A stretch of DNA of 64,000 nucleotides from Dickeya oryzae (GTDB taxonomy: Bacteria; Pseudomonadota; Gammaproteobacteria; Enterobacterales; Enterobacteriaceae). The position numbers were made by a program, and so were the translations under genes. Positions 1 through 10,398 of this stretch are shown here, one piece after another. The notes beneath the pieces are model-generated. The model was not told the origin of the DNA. It did not search any database and saw only the letters and a program-made list of their open reading frames with translations. Where the stretch lies: the NCBI RefSeq assembly GCF_009372235.1, contig NZ_ML762920.1, forward strand, positions 651,298-715,297, given 5' to 3'. Every line of letters starts with the position of its first letter. Position 1 is the first letter of the stretch.

Positions 1-35
1 TCTTACGTAGCCACTACAGCCTTCACTCACAGGGG

Positions 36-710
36 TCAAATCTCATCAGGAGAACGCAGGTTGGTTACCGCAATGCGCTCGCCTCGTTTACGTTCGCGCT
101 CGGATTGCATGTTCGCGCGGTAAACCCCCTGATCGCCTACCACCCATGACAGAGGACGGCGTTCCTTACCAATAGACTCTTTCAGCAGCAACAGTGCCTG
201 CATGTAGGCTTCCGGGCGTGGCGGGCATCCAGGGATGTACACATCGACCGGCAGGAACTTATCCACTCCCTGCACTACGGAATAAATATCGTACATACCG
301 CCGGAATTCGCACAGGCTCCCATGGAGATAACCCATTTAGGTGCCAACATCTGGTCGTATAAACGCTGAATGACCGGCGCCATTTTTAAGAACGGCGTAC
401 CGGCCACGACCATGAAATCCGCCTGACGCGGTGAAGCACGAATAACTTCGGAACCAAAGCGCGCCACATCGTGCACTGAGGTAAAGGATGTCGCCATTTC
501 TACATAGCAACAGGAAAGACCGAAGTTATAAGGCCACAAGGAATTGCTGCGCCCCCAGTTGACCATGCTGTGCAGCGACTGTTCCAGGTTGCCCATGAAA
601 ACGCTGCGATTGACATGCTGCTCAAGCGGATCGCTGACAATCTCTTGCTTCTGGAGGGGGTAACGGTCGTTCTCACCGTCCGGGTCAATGCGGGTGAGCG
701 TATAATCCAT
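36..710 (-). CDS. nuoB: NADH-quinone oxidoreductase subunit B (NuoB)
   Basis: Peripheral-arm subunit of respiratory complex I, which passes electrons from NADH to ubiquinone at the inner membrane. It carries the terminal iron-sulfur cluster N2. The four cluster ligands can be read: the tandem cysteines at 67-68 (LSCCYVEM), Cys133 (GACANSGG) and Cys162 ([10 protein letters not shown]). The length of 224 residues is normal for the enterobacterial protein. The gene follows nuoA by 18 nt on the same strand. The next gene of the operon, nuoCD, should begin at or just beyond position 1 and is not usefully contained in the window. Identification is very secure. Confidence 0.98.
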   Translation of the reverse strand: MDYTLTRIDPDGENDRYPLQKQEIVSDPLEQHVNRSVFMGNLEQSLHSMVNWGRSNSLWPYNFGLSCCYVEMATSFTSVHDVARFGSEVIRASPRQADFMVVAGTPFLKMAPVIQRLYDQMLAPKWVISMGACANSGGMYDIYSVVQGVDKFLPVDVYIPGCPPRPEAYMQALLLLKESIGKERRPLSWVVGDQGVYRANMQSERERKRGERIAVTNLRSPDEI

Positions 711-728
711 CTTCTAAATGCCTCGCTA

Positions 729-1172
729 TTACTGCTGATGAGTGTTAGTGGTCTGGGTCACGACATTGGATTTCACGACTTGTCTTTTGGAACGCACAGG
801 CGTCCAGTCCAACGCGCCGATGCGCACCAGATAGACCAAACCAGCCAACAGCACCAAAATGAAAATTGTAGCCTCGACGAAGCCTATCCACCCGCTTTCC
901 CGGACAGAAACTGACCAGGCATACAGATAGAGCGCTTCAACGTCGAAAATAACGAAAAACATGGCGACCAGGTAAAACTTGGCAGACAGGCGCAACCGCG
1001 CTGAGCCAACAGAAGCGATACCTGATTCATAAGGGATGTTTTTGTGTCGTGCCCGGGCTCTGCCTCCTAGCAGGAAGCCGCCGAGTAACATAAAGCCGCA
1101 GAGACCTACAGCAATGATAACGAATAGCGCAAAGGCCCAGTGATGGGCGAGGACTTCAGTAGTTGTTGACAT
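729..1172 (-). CDS. nuoA: NADH-quinone oxidoreductase subunit A (NuoA)
   Basis: Small membrane subunit of complex I and first gene of the nuo operon. The 147-residue protein has three hydrophobic segments (about residues 13-35, 68-90 and 98-117). Between the first two lies the conserved cytoplasmic loop with KNIPYESGI, which contacts the quinone-binding region in this family. It starts with ATG at 1172. About 660 nt of non-coding DNA upstream presumably holds the nuo promoters. Confidence 0.97.
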   Translation of the reverse strand: MSTTTEVLAHHWAFALFVIIAVGLCGFMLLGGFLLGGRARARHKNIPYESGIASVGSARLRLSAKFYLVAMFFVIFDVEALYLYAWSVSVRESGWIGFVEATIFILVLLAGLVYLVRIGALDWTPVRSKRQVVKSNVVTQTTNTHQQ

Positions 1173-1831
1173 ACTCTTGCTTACTCATCAAAAGTGATCA
1201 GACACCTGCTCTTTACCCGGCAGTTTGTCGCCACATCGATTAAAAGGAAGGATTTTTCGCCACAAAAACGCCACAACGTATAAGGTTAAGCAGCGCTTTA
1301 ATGCGGTCTGATTCCCTGTTATGTAACCTTATTTTCAACGCCACTAAAAATAACAGCACATTACTTTACATGCACGTGGTTTCGTTAACATTTTGTGTGT
1401 AACACGGTAACTAAATCGAGTCAGTCAATCACCTCACGTTAACGATTCCTCCTGCAAAAACCCCTTAAGAGGCTGGGTGACTATACCATTTTCGACAAGA
1501 ATTCCTGTTCCCCCATAGAGTTAATAGGGGTATTTTTTGATCCAGAACACACTTTTTTCATTTATGTTAGTAAAAAAATTGCGCCAGTTGCTCACCCATT
1601 CGCCTTTCCATTCGATCAACATAGCTTTAAAAAAAAAGAAAAGCAGTTTTAATAAAATGGGAACGCAACGACGTGCAGAATAATGATAAGCGATTGGAAA
1701 ATGTAGTGATAACCCTTCATCAGGGGAAAGCGGAGAGTAAGTCGGCGGGGCAAAAGAGACGTTCAAAAAAAGCAACATAGCGAGGCTTATCGCCCCGCCA
1801 TGTTGGTATATTGATAATATCGCGTAACGGA
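1173..1831. other. Intergenic region nuoA-lrhA (nuo promoter region)
   Basis: About 660 nt between the start of nuoA and the end of lrhA. The part next to lrhA holds a strong terminator for that gene (1765-1803). The rest should carry the nuo operon promoter and regulatory sites, as in E. coli, where this gap is also long. I see no individual binding site that I would defend. One 85-codon open frame (1521-1778, minus strand) has low-complexity codons and overlaps the terminator, so I do not call it. Confidence 0.7.
1765..1803 (-). terminator. Rho-independent terminator of lrhA
   Basis: On the minus strand, 12 paired bases (two of them G-T) enclose a 5-nt loop and are followed by a run of seven T (plus-strand A 1765-1771). 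It lies 30-70 nt past the lrhA stop codon. Confidence 0.8.
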
Positions 1832-2761
1832 TCAGTCGTTGGGCGGCTCACGCATATCGTTTTCTCCCCCAGCACTCACCGGCAGCAGATGAGACCGCGT
1901 ACCCGACTCGATAGCGCTGAAAATAGCATTCGTCAGCTCGTTGTCATGATCCGGATTTTTGCACAGGTAGTAGCGAGTATCAGGCAGCTTGGGCAGCCCT
2001 TCCTCTTCGCCCAACACGCGCAACTCCGGGCTCATCATTTCGACTGAACGAACCGTAATCCCCAGGCCCGCTTTCACCGCCGCACGCACGGCAGACAACG
2101 TAGAAGCGACATAAGAGATTTTCCACGGAATACCCGCCGCAGTCAGTTGCTCAAGCGCCAGCGTACGGAACGGACTCGGCTCATCCAATACCACCAGGGA
2201 AACGGTCTCTCCCGGCTGATACTGGTAGTCGGCAGCGCAATACCACAATGTCGGTGATGTACGCAGCAACACATGGGGTAAATCCTCGGCATTAGACGTA
2301 GTAATGACCAGATCAATTTTCCCCTGTTGCAGCATATCTGCCATTTCTGCGCTGCGTTTGATACTGACCGCAATCGACAATTTCGGGAATACGGTAGTCA
2401 CACGCTGCAGGATGAAAGGGAGAATAGTATCTGCCGTATCATCCGAAGCACCGATAGTCAGTGTCCCCTGGATATCGCTATACATCAGTGAGGCACACGC
2501 CTCATCATTAAACTGCAGAATTTTTCTGGCATACCCGAGAAACTGGATGCCATGCTCAGTCAGCAGCTTGTTTCGCCCGTGGCGGGCAAACAGCTCTTTA
2601 CCAATTAACTGCTCCAGACGCTGCATCTGCTGGCTTACCGCCGACTGTGTTCGACACACAGCGACAGCGGCTGCCGCAAACGTATTCAAATCTGCAACAG
2701 CGACGAACGTTCTCAACAGATCGAGATCAAGGTTGAGGACAGGGCGACTTGTATTTGTCAT
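1832..2761 (-). CDS. lrhA: LysR-type regulator LrhA/HexA/PecT
   Basis: LysR-family transcription factor. In E. coli LrhA represses flhDC and so motility; in soft-rot bacteria the orthologue (HexA or PecT) represses plant-cell-wall-degrading enzymes and motility. The N-terminal winged helix-turn-helix (about residues 10-68, with [15 protein letters not shown] and the recognition region around [15 protein letters not shown]) is nearly identical to E. coli LrhA as I recall it. The co-inducer domain follows. I chose ATG 2761 (309 residues) because a purine-rich GAAGAG precedes it. An in-frame GTG at 2773 would add four residues but has no ribosome site. Position between nuoA and alaA is as in E. 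coli. Confidence 0.95.
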   Translation of the reverse strand: MTNTSRPVLNLDLDLLRTFVAVADLNTFAAAAVAVCRTQSAVSQQMQRLEQLIGKELFARHGRNKLLTEHGIQFLGYARKILQFNDEACASLMYSDIQGTLTIGASDDTADTILPFILQRVTTVFPKLSIAVSIKRSAEMADMLQQGKIDLVITTSNAEDLPHVLLRTSPTLWYCAADYQYQPGETVSLVVLDEPSPFRTLALEQLTAAGIPWKISYVASTLSAVRAAVKAGLGITVRSVEMMSPELRVLGEEEGLPKLPDTRYYLCKNPDHDNELTNAIFSAIESGTRSHLLPVSAGGENDMREPPND

Positions 2762-4096
2762 ACGGCTCTTCACTTATCTATTTTAATTTTTAACAAACAT
2801 ACCTGGTGTTGATGTTGATGCCCCGACAAAGGCCGGATGCACAATAAAAGACGAACAGTATCGCAGACGAACGGTTACGGCAAAAGGCTATCTCTACTAT
2901 ATTCCTTTCCCCGAATCACCTCTCTCCCCTACCCTCCCTATTTAAGCATCTTATTACGGAATCAGACCATCAAGAAGGACCCTTTTATTATTTTAGATAG
3001 TAAAATAAAAATGAAAAAAACACCAGCTATCTCACTGCGCTGAAATTGACTGTCAGCAGATATAAGATTCTGATTGCGCTTACTTTACGAGCCGCTACCA
3101 TCAAAATATACGACATCTCTTATTTTTCACTTTTGACGCATGCTTTGTGCATCATTGATTGTTTGTTTGCTTGAAAAAGACATTACGTACAAAACATCGG
3201 CAGACCGTCAAATCACACTATTACGGTTGAAATCTTGATTTAATCCTGTCGAAAACCCATCAGCCGGCCTGATTAATCTGCATCTATCGATGATCCTGCC
3301 GCTAATCTGCTATCCGTAATCGCCCTGCAATCTGTAGGCACAATCATAAATAATACAGTGAGTTACTATCGCCCTACGGCATATCTTTTATGTAAAGATT
3401 ATTTCTTTTTTGTAAATGAATTAAAAAATACACAAAAATGTCACATGTAACATAAACTTCCATGAAGTTATATGCTGCGAGTTCCAACGGAAAATAATTA
3501 TCGTATTCACGGCAAGATAGGCCTGCTCTTTTTATTCCCGTACCATCATTTACGCTATTCGGTTAAATAGTCTGGTTTTTTATTATCAGAAGCCTGGATA
3601 GTTTTTATTTCATCACCAATAAGGGAACTTTTCGTGCTGCTCCACAGAGAAACATTTGCTTGTGCTTCCGTTATTACCTTATTTAAAAAATGGTTTTTAT
3701 GACACCAGAACTCATCGCCCATTTTATGATACCGGTTTCAGCACTTAAAACGGGTATCTCAATTACGTCAATACGTGACCGAAATTATTTCCCATCCCTT
3801 CACCATAAGATGATTAACATGTCGTTATGCGAGCCAGATCGAATTATCGAACGAATCCAGATGGTTTTTTCTGGCCATCTACTTCGGGATGTGGTCGAAA
3901 AACAAAAACGCTGCCACAATTTCAGAACATTCCGTTAACAAAAAGCACTTTTTATCGCCGCTATGTCGATAATCACTAATCTGGAAGCATCATCACAGCC
4001 ATAGTAATGATTCTTCAAAACACACAACGAGAAGAGTACATTAGTATCGTTAGGCGATTACTCATCAGGAATAGGATCCTGTAAAAGGCTTGTTAC
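2762..4096. other. Long AT-rich intergenic region lrhA-alaA
   Basis: About 1.3 kb between two divergent genes, much richer in A and T than the flanking coding DNA, with many oligo-T and oligo-A tracts (for example 3390-3450). It must contain promoters for lrhA and alaA. Open frames of 60-80 codons (2837-3043 and 3690-3938, plus strand) have no convincing ribosome site and unremarkable translations. I see no tRNA, terminator or repeat family here. Such a long spacer next to a pleiotropic regulator is a reasonable place for multi-input control or a small RNA, but the sequence alone does not show one. Confidence 0.6.
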
Positions 4097-5311
4097 ATGT
4101 CACCGATAGAAAAATCGAAAAAACTGGAAAACGTTTGTTACGATATTCGTGGCCCAGTACTAAAAGAAGCAAAAAGACTGGAAGAAGAAGGCAACAAGGT
4201 ACTTAAGCTGAATATTGGCAACCCGGCGCCTTTTGGGTTTGATGCTCCGGATGAAATTCTGGTGGATGTCATCCGCAATTTGCCAACCGCGCAAGGTTAC
4301 TGTGATTCAAAAGGGTTGTACTCTGCCCGTAAAGCTATCGTGCAGCACTATCAGGCGCGCGATATGCGTGATGTCACGTTGGAAGACGTCTACATTGGTA
4401 ATGGCGTATCCGAACTGATTGTCCAGTCAATGCAGGCGTTGCTGAATACCGGTGACGAAATGCTGGTGCCTGCACCGGACTATCCACTGTGGACAGCCGC
4501 CGTTTCGCTTTCCAGCGGTAACGCCGTGCACTACCGTTGTGATGAAGAATCCGACTGGTTCCCGGATCTGGATGATATCCGTAGCAAAATCACCCCTCGT
4601 ACCAGGGGGATCGTCATTATTAACCCGAACAACCCGACCGGGGCGGTATACAGTAAAGAACTGCTGCTGGAAGTGGTTGAAATCGCGCGTCAGCATAACC
4701 TGATCATTTTTGCCGACGAGATTTACGACAAAATCCTTTATGACGACGCCCAACATCATTCCATTGCCGCACTGGCACCCGATTTGCTGACCGTGACCTT
4801 CAATGGCCTGTCCAAGACCTATCGTGTCGCCGGGTTCCGCCAGGGGTGGATGGTGCTCAATGGCCCGAAAAAACACGCCCGCGGTTATATTGAAGGCCTG
4901 GAAATGCTGGCATCCATGCGCTTGTGCGCTAATGTGCCGATGCAGCATGCGATCCAGACGGCGCTGGGCGGTTACCAGAGTATCAGTGAATTCATTCATC
5001 CGGGCGGGCGTCTGTATGAACAGCGCAATCGTGCATGGGAACTGATTAACCAGATTCCCGGTGTTTCCTGTGTAAAACCGAATGGCGCGCTGTACATGTT
5101 CCCCCGCATTGACGCCAAACGGTTCAACATCCACGACGACCAGAAATTGGTACTGGACTTGCTGCTGCAAGAAAAAGTGCTGCTGGTACAGGGTACCGCA
5201 TTTAACTGGCCGGAACCGGACCACCTGCGTATCGTGACGCTGCCGCGTGTTGATGATCTGGACATGGCAATCAGCAAACTGGGCCGTTTCCTGGAAGGGT
5301 ATCACCAGTAA
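4097..5311 (+). CDS. alaA: Glutamate-pyruvate aminotransferase AlaA
   Basis: PLP-dependent class I/II aminotransferase that makes alanine from pyruvate and glutamate in the cytoplasm. The 404 residues align over their whole length with E. coli AlaA (YfbQ). Visible motifs are the substrate/PLP segment NPNNPTGAVYS, the FADEIYDKI segment with the Asp that contacts the pyridine nitrogen, and the Schiff-base lysine in NGLSKTYRVAGFRQGW. An AAGG lies about 8 nt before the ATG. A hairpin at 5318-5345 lies just past the stop. Confidence 0.97.
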   Translation: MSPIEKSKKLENVCYDIRGPVLKEAKRLEEEGNKVLKLNIGNPAPFGFDAPDEILVDVIRNLPTAQGYCDSKGLYSARKAIVQHYQARDMRDVTLEDVYIGNGVSELIVQSMQALLNTGDEMLVPAPDYPLWTAAVSLSSGNAVHYRCDEESDWFPDLDDIRSKITPRTRGIVIINPNNPTGAVYSKELLLEVVEIARQHNLIIFADEIYDKILYDDAQHHSIAALAPDLLTVTFNGLSKTYRVAGFRQGWMVLNGPKKHARGYIEGLEMLASMRLCANVPMQHAIQTALGGYQSISEFIHPGGRLYEQRNRAWELINQIPGVSCVKPNGALYMFPRIDAKRFNIHDDQKLVLDLLLQEKVLLVQGTAFNWPEPDHLRIVTLPRVDDLDMAISKLGRFLEGYHQ

Positions 5312-5317
5312 TGCGTT

Positions 5318-5345
5318 GCGTCCGGCGCTGCACGGTGCCGGACGC
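5318..5345 (+). terminator. Possible terminator hairpin after alaA
   Basis: A perfect 9-bp stem (GCGTCCGGC with GCCGGACGC) and a 10-nt loop lie directly after the alaA stop codon. The downstream U-run is poor, so termination may be partial. Confidence 0.45.
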
Positions 5346-5511
5346 ACCTTCTATCTATTCCGAACCTTTATTCCGAACCTTCCTATTATTCTGACCCGTT
5401 ATCTTCTCCTGCCCCTTTCACCACAGCTGCTTTTTCAGGCTAGCCCTGATTTGCTTCTTGCTGTCAGAGCCGCCACAATAAACCTCTATTGCCTTACGCC
5501 GAGAGATGTTC

Positions 5512-6111
5512 ATGGTCCAGAGTCACTTCTTCGCTCATTTATCCCGCCTGAAACTCATTAGCCGCTGGCCGCTGATGCGCAATGTCCGGACAGAAAATGT
5601 CTCAGAACACAGTTTGCAGGTCGCCTTTGTCGCGCACGCGCTGGCCGTGATCAAAAACCGTAAATTCAACGGCAATATCAATGTTGGCCGTATTGCTTTG
5701 CTGGCCATGTACCATGATGCCAGCGAAGTGTTGACCGGCGATATGCCCACGCCGATTAAGTATTACAACGCACAGATTGCCCACGAATATAAGAAAATCG
5801 AAAAAATTGCCCGCCATAACCTGATCACTATGTTACCTGCCGAACTGCAACAGGACTTCAGCCCACTGCTGGACGAATCCCACATCAGTGAAGAGGAACA
5901 GGCGATTGTTAAACAGGCGGATGCGCTTTGCGCGTACCTGAAGTGTCTGGAGGAGCTGTCGGCAGGCAATAATGAGTTTCTGCTGGCCAAAGCGCGACTG
6001 GAAAAAACGCTCCAGCAACGCCATAGCCCGGAAATGGATTACTTCATGACGGTGTTTATTCCGAGTTTTAGCCTGTCGCTGGACGAAATCAGCCAGGAAT
6101 CGCCGCTGTAA
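5512..6111 (+). CDS. yfbR: 5'-deoxynucleotidase YfbR
   Basis: HD-domain phosphohydrolase that removes the 5' phosphate from deoxyribonucleoside monophosphates. From the ATG at 5512 the protein is 199 residues, the same as E. coli YfbR. The metal and catalytic residues fall at the same numbers: His33 (SEHSLQ), His68-Asp69 (MYHDASE), Glu72 and Asp137 (KQADALC). An upstream in-frame ATG at 5506 would add only two residues; [14 protein letters not shown] matches the family N terminus. It converges on yfbS. Confidence 0.95.
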   Translation: MVQSHFFAHLSRLKLISRWPLMRNVRTENVSEHSLQVAFVAHALAVIKNRKFNGNINVGRIALLAMYHDASEVLTGDMPTPIKYYNAQIAHEYKKIEKIARHNLITMLPAELQQDFSPLLDESHISEEEQAIVKQADALCAYLKCLEELSAGNNEFLLAKARLEKTLQQRHSPEMDYFMTVFIPSFSLSLDEISQESPL

Positions 6112-6132
6112 TCGCTCTTGCAGGTCAACTCA

Positions 6133-6160
6133 AACAGCCTGAGTCAGGCCTCAGGCTGTT
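6133..6160. terminator. Hairpin between convergent yfbR and yfbS
   Basis: Perfect 11-bp inverted repeat (AACAGCCTGAG and its complement) with a 6-nt loop, placed between two convergent genes. It is positioned to act on both transcripts, but neither side has a long U-run. Confidence 0.55.
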
Positions 6161-6174
6161 CTCCTCGTTCGCGG

Positions 6175-8010
6175 TCAGAATGGGTATAACCAGGGCACCA
6201 TCACCACACTAACGATCATCACCACCAGGGTAAAGGGTACGCCGACCCGAACAAAATCGCTGAAACGATATCCACCCGGTGCCAGTACCAGCGTATTAAC
6301 TGGCGAGGAAACCGGCGTCATAAATGCAGCCGAAGCAGCAATCGCGATGATCATTGCAAACGGGTAAGGCGAAACCTGCATCTGTTCTGCCGCAGCAATC
6401 GCAATCGGCGCCATCAGGACCGCTGTCGCCGTGTTGGAAATAAACAACCCCGTCAATGCGCACAGTAGAAACAGGCATACCAACATCACATGCGGCCCGG
6501 CATCACCGCCAATTTCCATCAGCCCTTTTACCACCAGCGCGACCCCACCTGTTTGCTGCAATGCCAGCGCAAACGGCATCATCCCGACGATAAGAATCAG
6601 GCTCGGCCAGTGTACTGCGCGGTAGGCGCTTTCCATGTCGATACAGCGGAACTGCCCCATCAACAGACACGCAATCAAGGCAGCAATCGCATTAGGAATT
6701 TCGTCGGTGAGCATCATCGCCACCATCAGCGCCAGACAAAATAATGCGTGTGGGGCCTGATTACTGGCGGGAGCGACTTCATCGACTTCCGCTGGTAAAT
6801 TGAGCACAATAAAATGACGCTTATGTTGGTGTAACAAACGGATGTTTTTCCAGTCGCCGATAACCAGCAGGATATCGCCCAGCTTCAATGCTTCGTCAGC
6901 CAGTGTCCCTTCCATCGCCTCTCCGCCCCGGCGAATGCCGACAACCGTTAGCCCATAGCGACTCCGAAATGTGACCTCTTGCAACGTTTTACCCAAAAGC
7001 CCGGAATCCGGGATAAGCGAGACCTCTGCCATACCGACATCGCGAGCCTGCTCAGAGAAATATTCGCCACGCAGCACCATCGGTTCCAGCCGCTGGGTAG
7101 CGCAAAACTCACGCAGATCGACCTCCGATGCCGACATGTCCACCAGCAGCACATCATTGAGCCGTAACTCGCTATTACCGCTGACGCTCACCATAATACG
7201 CCGGAATTTTTGCCAGCGTTCAATCCCGACCACATTGGCACCATAGCGCTGGCGCAATTGCGAATCGTCCAGACGTTGACCGATGAGCGGTGATCCGGTT
7301 CGGATTGCCAGCCGACGCGCCCGTCCGGTCAGCCGATACTCCCTGATAAGGTCCCGAAACGTTTTACGCTTCCACCTGTCTTTCTGGCCATCGCTATCGG
7401 TTGCGGTCAGCCAGAAACGCGCAACCAGCATATACACGACCCCGGTCAACAGAACGACGACACCGATAGGCGTGACGCTAAAAAAGCTGAACCCGGCCAT
7501 TCCGGTTCGCATCAACTCACTACTGACAACCATATTGGGTGGCGTCGCCACCAATGTCATCATCCCACTGATAAGCCCGGCGAAAGCCAGCGGCATCATC
7601 AGACGAGCTGGCGTCGTTTTCATTCGTGCGGCAACATTCAGCACAACGGGAATAAAAATAGCCACCACGCCGGTCGAGCTCATGAAAGCCCCCAGCAGCG
7701 CCACCGTGCACATCAGCAAAATCAGCATGCGGGTTTCACTCTGCCCGGCCACACGCATCAGCCAGTCGCCGACCTGATAAGCGACGCCCGTTCGCACCAG
7801 ACCCTCACCAATCACAAACAACGCCGCGATCAGGAATACGTTTGGATCACTGAAACCAATCAGTGCCTCCTGCAGCGTTAGCGTACCACTCAAGACAAAC
7901 GCGACGATCACCAGCAACGCGATCACGTCCATGCGCAGCTTACCGGTGGCAAACAACACAATCGCAATCGATAACAGAATGACGACCCAGACTAGCGAAC
8001 TGCTCAACAT
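6175..8010 (-). CDS. yfbS: SLC13-family transporter YfbS with RCK domains
   Basis: Inner-membrane permease of the divalent anion/sodium symporter (CitMHS/SLC13) group. The 611 residues show the family layout: a block of hydrophobic segments (about 1-200), a soluble centre with two TrkA-C (RCK_C) domains (about 205-395), and a second membrane block (about 415-611). Both halves carry the short serine/threonine-proline motifs near re-entrant loops (STGVV near the front, NTATAVL and PVSSPVNTL near the end). Substrate is unknown; sulfate or dicarboxylates are guesses from the family. AGGAGG lies just before the ATG. Confidence 0.9.
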   Translation of the reverse strand: MLSSSLVWVVILLSIAIVLFATGKLRMDVIALLVIVAFVLSGTLTLQEALIGFSDPNVFLIAALFVIGEGLVRTGVAYQVGDWLMRVAGQSETRMLILLMCTVALLGAFMSSTGVVAIFIPVVLNVAARMKTTPARLMMPLAFAGLISGMMTLVATPPNMVVSSELMRTGMAGFSFFSVTPIGVVVLLTGVVYMLVARFWLTATDSDGQKDRWKRKTFRDLIREYRLTGRARRLAIRTGSPLIGQRLDDSQLRQRYGANVVGIERWQKFRRIMVSVSGNSELRLNDVLLVDMSASEVDLREFCATQRLEPMVLRGEYFSEQARDVGMAEVSLIPDSGLLGKTLQEVTFRSRYGLTVVGIRRGGEAMEGTLADEALKLGDILLVIGDWKNIRLLHQHKRHFIVLNLPAEVDEVAPASNQAPHALFCLALMVAMMLTDEIPNAIAALIACLLMGQFRCIDMESAYRAVHWPSLILIVGMMPFALALQQTGGVALVVKGLMEIGGDAGPHVMLVCLFLLCALTGLFISNTATAVLMAPIAIAAAEQMQVSPYPFAMIIAIAASAAFMTPVSSPVNTLVLAPGGYRFSDFVRVGVPFTLVVMIVSVVMVPWLYPF

Positions 8011-8103
8011 GCCTCCTCCTGACGTTAACAGTCCTTATTCATCAGGCGGCACTCCGGTCAGAAGTGGTTCTTCCAAAGGAGCCGCTTAAGTCCAGAATGC
8101 CAT

Positions 8104-8138
8104 AAAAAAAACCCTCTTGATCATGGTTAGCGGGGTTT
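8104..8138 (-). terminator. Terminator after hxpA
   Basis: On the minus strand AAACCC pairs with GGGTTT across an 18-nt loop and is followed by a run of eight T (plus-strand A 8104-8111). It lies directly downstream of the hxpA stop. Confidence 0.5.
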
Positions 8139-8144
8139 GTGTCA

Positions 8145-8801
8145 TCATTTCAGGGTGATATTCACCCAGCCATCTGCTGTACGCGAAATCTGCAATTGCT
8201 CAAGAGAAGATAATGCGGCATCCACCTCATCCAGACGTGGTGTATCGGCAGGTGCCTTCACCGCGATAACCTTGCACCCGGCGGCTAAACCCGACAGCAC
8301 GCCAGCTGGCGCATCTTCCACCACGACACACTCTGCGGGTGACAACCCCAATCGTTCGGCACCCAGCAGGTAAGCATCCGGGTTCGGTTTACCCCGTGCT
8401 ACCTGCTCCGCGGTAATAAACTCATGCGGAGCAGACAACCCCGCCTCGCGATGGCGGGCATGGGCAATCGGCACCGTTCCTGACGTCACTATCGCCCACG
8501 GGATATCCAGTTCGTCCAGACGGGTCAGCAACGCCTGTGCGCCTGGCATGGCGACAATACCTGCCGTATCCGTCGCTTCAACCTGCTCCAGCTCAACAAA
8601 CTCGCGTTGGATAGTCTCTTCGCTGGCACCTGCCAGAAAATGACGCAACGAGGTAATAGCTTGTTTACCATGAATAAAATCCAGGACCGTTTGCGGCGCA
8701 ATATCATGATCTCGTGCCCAGTTACTCCAGGCCCGCTCCACCGCGGGCAATGAATCCACCAGCGTGCCGTCAAGATCAAACAGAAAACCTTTACACTCCA
8801 C
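8145..8801 (-). CDS. hxpA: HAD-family sugar phosphatase (HxpA/YfbT)
   Basis: Cytoplasmic haloacid-dehalogenase-like phosphatase acting on small sugar phosphates. The nucleophile motif FDLDGTLVDS is at residues 8-17, followed by the threonine motif IVTSGT and the acidic loop VVEDAPAGVLSGLAAG. The 218-residue protein is nearly collinear with E. coli YfbT (MxCKGFLFDLDGTL). It begins with GTG, preceded by AAGGGG at about 8 nt. It precedes yfbS on the same strand, with a terminator-like hairpin between them. Confidence 0.93.
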   Translation of the reverse strand: MECKGFLFDLDGTLVDSLPAVERAWSNWARDHDIAPQTVLDFIHGKQAITSLRHFLAGASEETIQREFVELEQVEATDTAGIVAMPGAQALLTRLDELDIPWAIVTSGTVPIAHARHREAGLSAPHEFITAEQVARGKPNPDAYLLGAERLGLSPAECVVVEDAPAGVLSGLAAGCKVIAVKAPADTPRLDEVDAALSSLEQLQISRTADGWVNITLK

Positions 8802-8839
8802 AAAAAGCCCCTTCTTTACTTATCTGCCCCTGAACCTAA

Positions 8840-9334
8840 TCAGGCATTGATGATTTGCGCGATCTCCACCGCACTCAGGTGATACTGACGCGGGCAGGAT
8901 TGCCAAATCGCCAGCATGCGGACGTATTTATCCCACATTTTGGTCTGTGAGTTAAAGCCATGCGTGCCGGAATCAAAATGAGGATAACGGCCTTCCACAT
9001 GCACCATGAAGCGCACGTAGCCAAGATAACGCGCCTCCGTTGCCGCATCGAACCCTAGAAACGCCAGGCGGCGCTCATCCATATCCGGTTTTTCTTTCAG
9101 GTTGGCCCAGGACACCTGCAACGCATGGTGCATTTCCATGACATTGATGAGGGTGCGGCATACCTCTTCGCTCAAATCGCCAAAGTCACGATCCAGCTCC
9201 CGCATTTGCAACCCATATCCTCGCTCAATAATGGTTTGCAAGCGACGGTAACGCTCTGCGTTATCGGGATCCAGCATCGACATCATTTTGTACTGGTTAG
9301 ACAGGATAAGTCTTTGAGCATTGGTCATTTCCAT
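8840..9334 (-). CDS. yfbU: UPF0304 family protein YfbU
   Basis: Conserved cytoplasmic protein of unknown molecular function. E. coli YfbU is recorded as an essential or near-essential protein in some screens. The translation from ATG 9334 ([18 protein letters not shown]) is 164 residues, the E. coli length, and matches it along its full length. The start is supported by AGGAG 8 nt upstream; the open frame extends further but without a ribosome site. No catalytic motif is visible. Confidence 0.93.
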   Translation of the reverse strand: MEMTNAQRLILSNQYKMMSMLDPDNAERYRRLQTIIERGYGLQMRELDRDFGDLSEEVCRTLINVMEMHHALQVSWANLKEKPDMDERRLAFLGFDAATEARYLGYVRFMVHVEGRYPHFDSGTHGFNSQTKMWDKYVRMLAIWQSCPRQYHLSAVEIAQIINA

Positions 9335-9470
9335 GGTGCACTCCTGAATCTGATTCCGACGAAAGGGATATTGACAGCAGAATCGCACACTGACTGGCAG
9401 TCGTTTCTTGATTTAAAACAGAATCGAATGGAAAAAAATTCAGCGTCTTTGGCTAAAAACCGGGTTTACA

Positions 9471-9926
9471 TCAAAGAGAGTCCAGGAATGTCTTATCAAG
9501 TTGCTTGAAGGCACGATTCAGCACATCCGCCAGCATCTGATAAGTGGGCTCCCCCTCCACCGGTGCCAACGCCATCCCCGACGCCAGCAGCTTATGACGA
9601 ATTTCATGAAACCAGTGTAATAAAGAAGGCGGTAGCGGTGTCACCGAACGACGTCCCAGCCACCATAACCCTTGCATTGGCAGGCTAAGCGCAAACAGCG
9701 CCGTTGCCACGCACGGGCCTAATTGCCCGCCCAATCCAATTTGCCAGGTCAGGGTAAATACAGCCAGTGGTGGCATGATGCGAATGGCAAACCGGGTGGC
9801 TCGCACCACTCGATTTTCAGGAAACACCGGCGCCAGACGCTTATCCGCAGGCCAGGTTTTCATATAGTGCTGACCAAGACGGAACCGTTGTAGCCATCCT
9901 GTTTTACCGGAGGGTTTCGTTGTCAC
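9471..9926 (-). CDS. yfbV: UPF0208 membrane protein YfbV
   Basis: Small inner-membrane protein with two hydrophobic segments (about residues 42-62 and 67-90, containing [19 protein letters not shown]). In E. coli, YfbV has been linked to insulation of the Ter macrodomain. I place the start at GTG 9926 because GAGG lies 6 nt upstream and it gives 151 residues, the E. coli length. The ATG at 9944 has no ribosome site. The C terminus ([12 protein letters not shown]) is diagnostic. Confidence 0.92.
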   Translation of the reverse strand: MTTKPSGKTGWLQRFRLGQHYMKTWPADKRLAPVFPENRVVRATRFAIRIMPPLAVFTLTWQIGLGGQLGPCVATALFALSLPMQGLWWLGRRSVTPLPPSLLHWFHEIRHKLLASGMALAPVEGEPTYQMLADVLNRAFKQLDKTFLDSL

Positions 9927-10398
9927 GCTTAACCTCAATTTCATGTATAAAAAATAAAAAATTTGTACAAATCACCAACTGCAATTGACAAACTTAAAAT
10001 ATATTTTGTGTTTAATGATTGCTATCGGTATTCTAAAATAGCCTTTTGGCCGCGATAAAAGCCGTCTGACGCCGTTTGGTATTCGCTGTCGTGTTACTGT
10101 CGTATCTGTGTATTTTCAGGCAGCATGTTACCCTGTCATTCAGCGGGTCGGCCCACTGTTGTTGTTGATTTAGCGCGCAGCGCACCTCGCGTTTTTTTGC
10201 TGTCGCCGTTTTTTGCTGCGCCGATGTCACTTCGTCAGGGCGTCCATACGCCGCCAGTCGATCAATATCGGTGCTTTCCGTTGTCATGGCTGGAAAGTTG
10301 ACCCGGCCATGATGTTAATCATAAATGTCGACCGTCTTCTGCGCTACGCTAGTCGTTGTATGACATTTTTTAACCACGTATAACAAGTAGGTACTTCC
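9927..10398. other. Intergenic region yfbV-ackA
   Basis: About 470 nt between divergent genes, expected to hold the ackA promoters. AT-rich near yfbV (9945-10030). An 84-codon frame on the minus strand (10033-10287) lacks a clear ribosome site and has no recognisable translation, so I do not call it. I see no defensible binding site. Confidence 0.5.

Noticed and set aside
1-35. Start of nuoCD
   Set aside because: A GTG near position 28-30 opens a short frame, but its translation does not match the known NuoCD N terminus; the true start probably lies beyond the window.
1521-1778. 85-codon frame on the minus strand between nuoA and lrhA
   Set aside because: It overlaps the lrhA terminator, is rich in oligo-A/T codons and has no ribosome site.
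3690-3938. 82-codon frame on the plus strand upstream of alaA
   Set aside because: No Shine-Dalgarno sequence and no recognisable translation; AT-rich spacer DNA often leaves frames this long.
4427-5347. Long open frame antisense to alaA (306 codons)
   Set aside because: It is the shadow of a GC-rich conserved gene; the translation is rich in His, Gln and Arg and matches nothing.
10033-10287. 84-codon frame opposite the ackA promoter region
   Set aside because: No clear ribosome site or family; it sits where the ackA promoter is expected.
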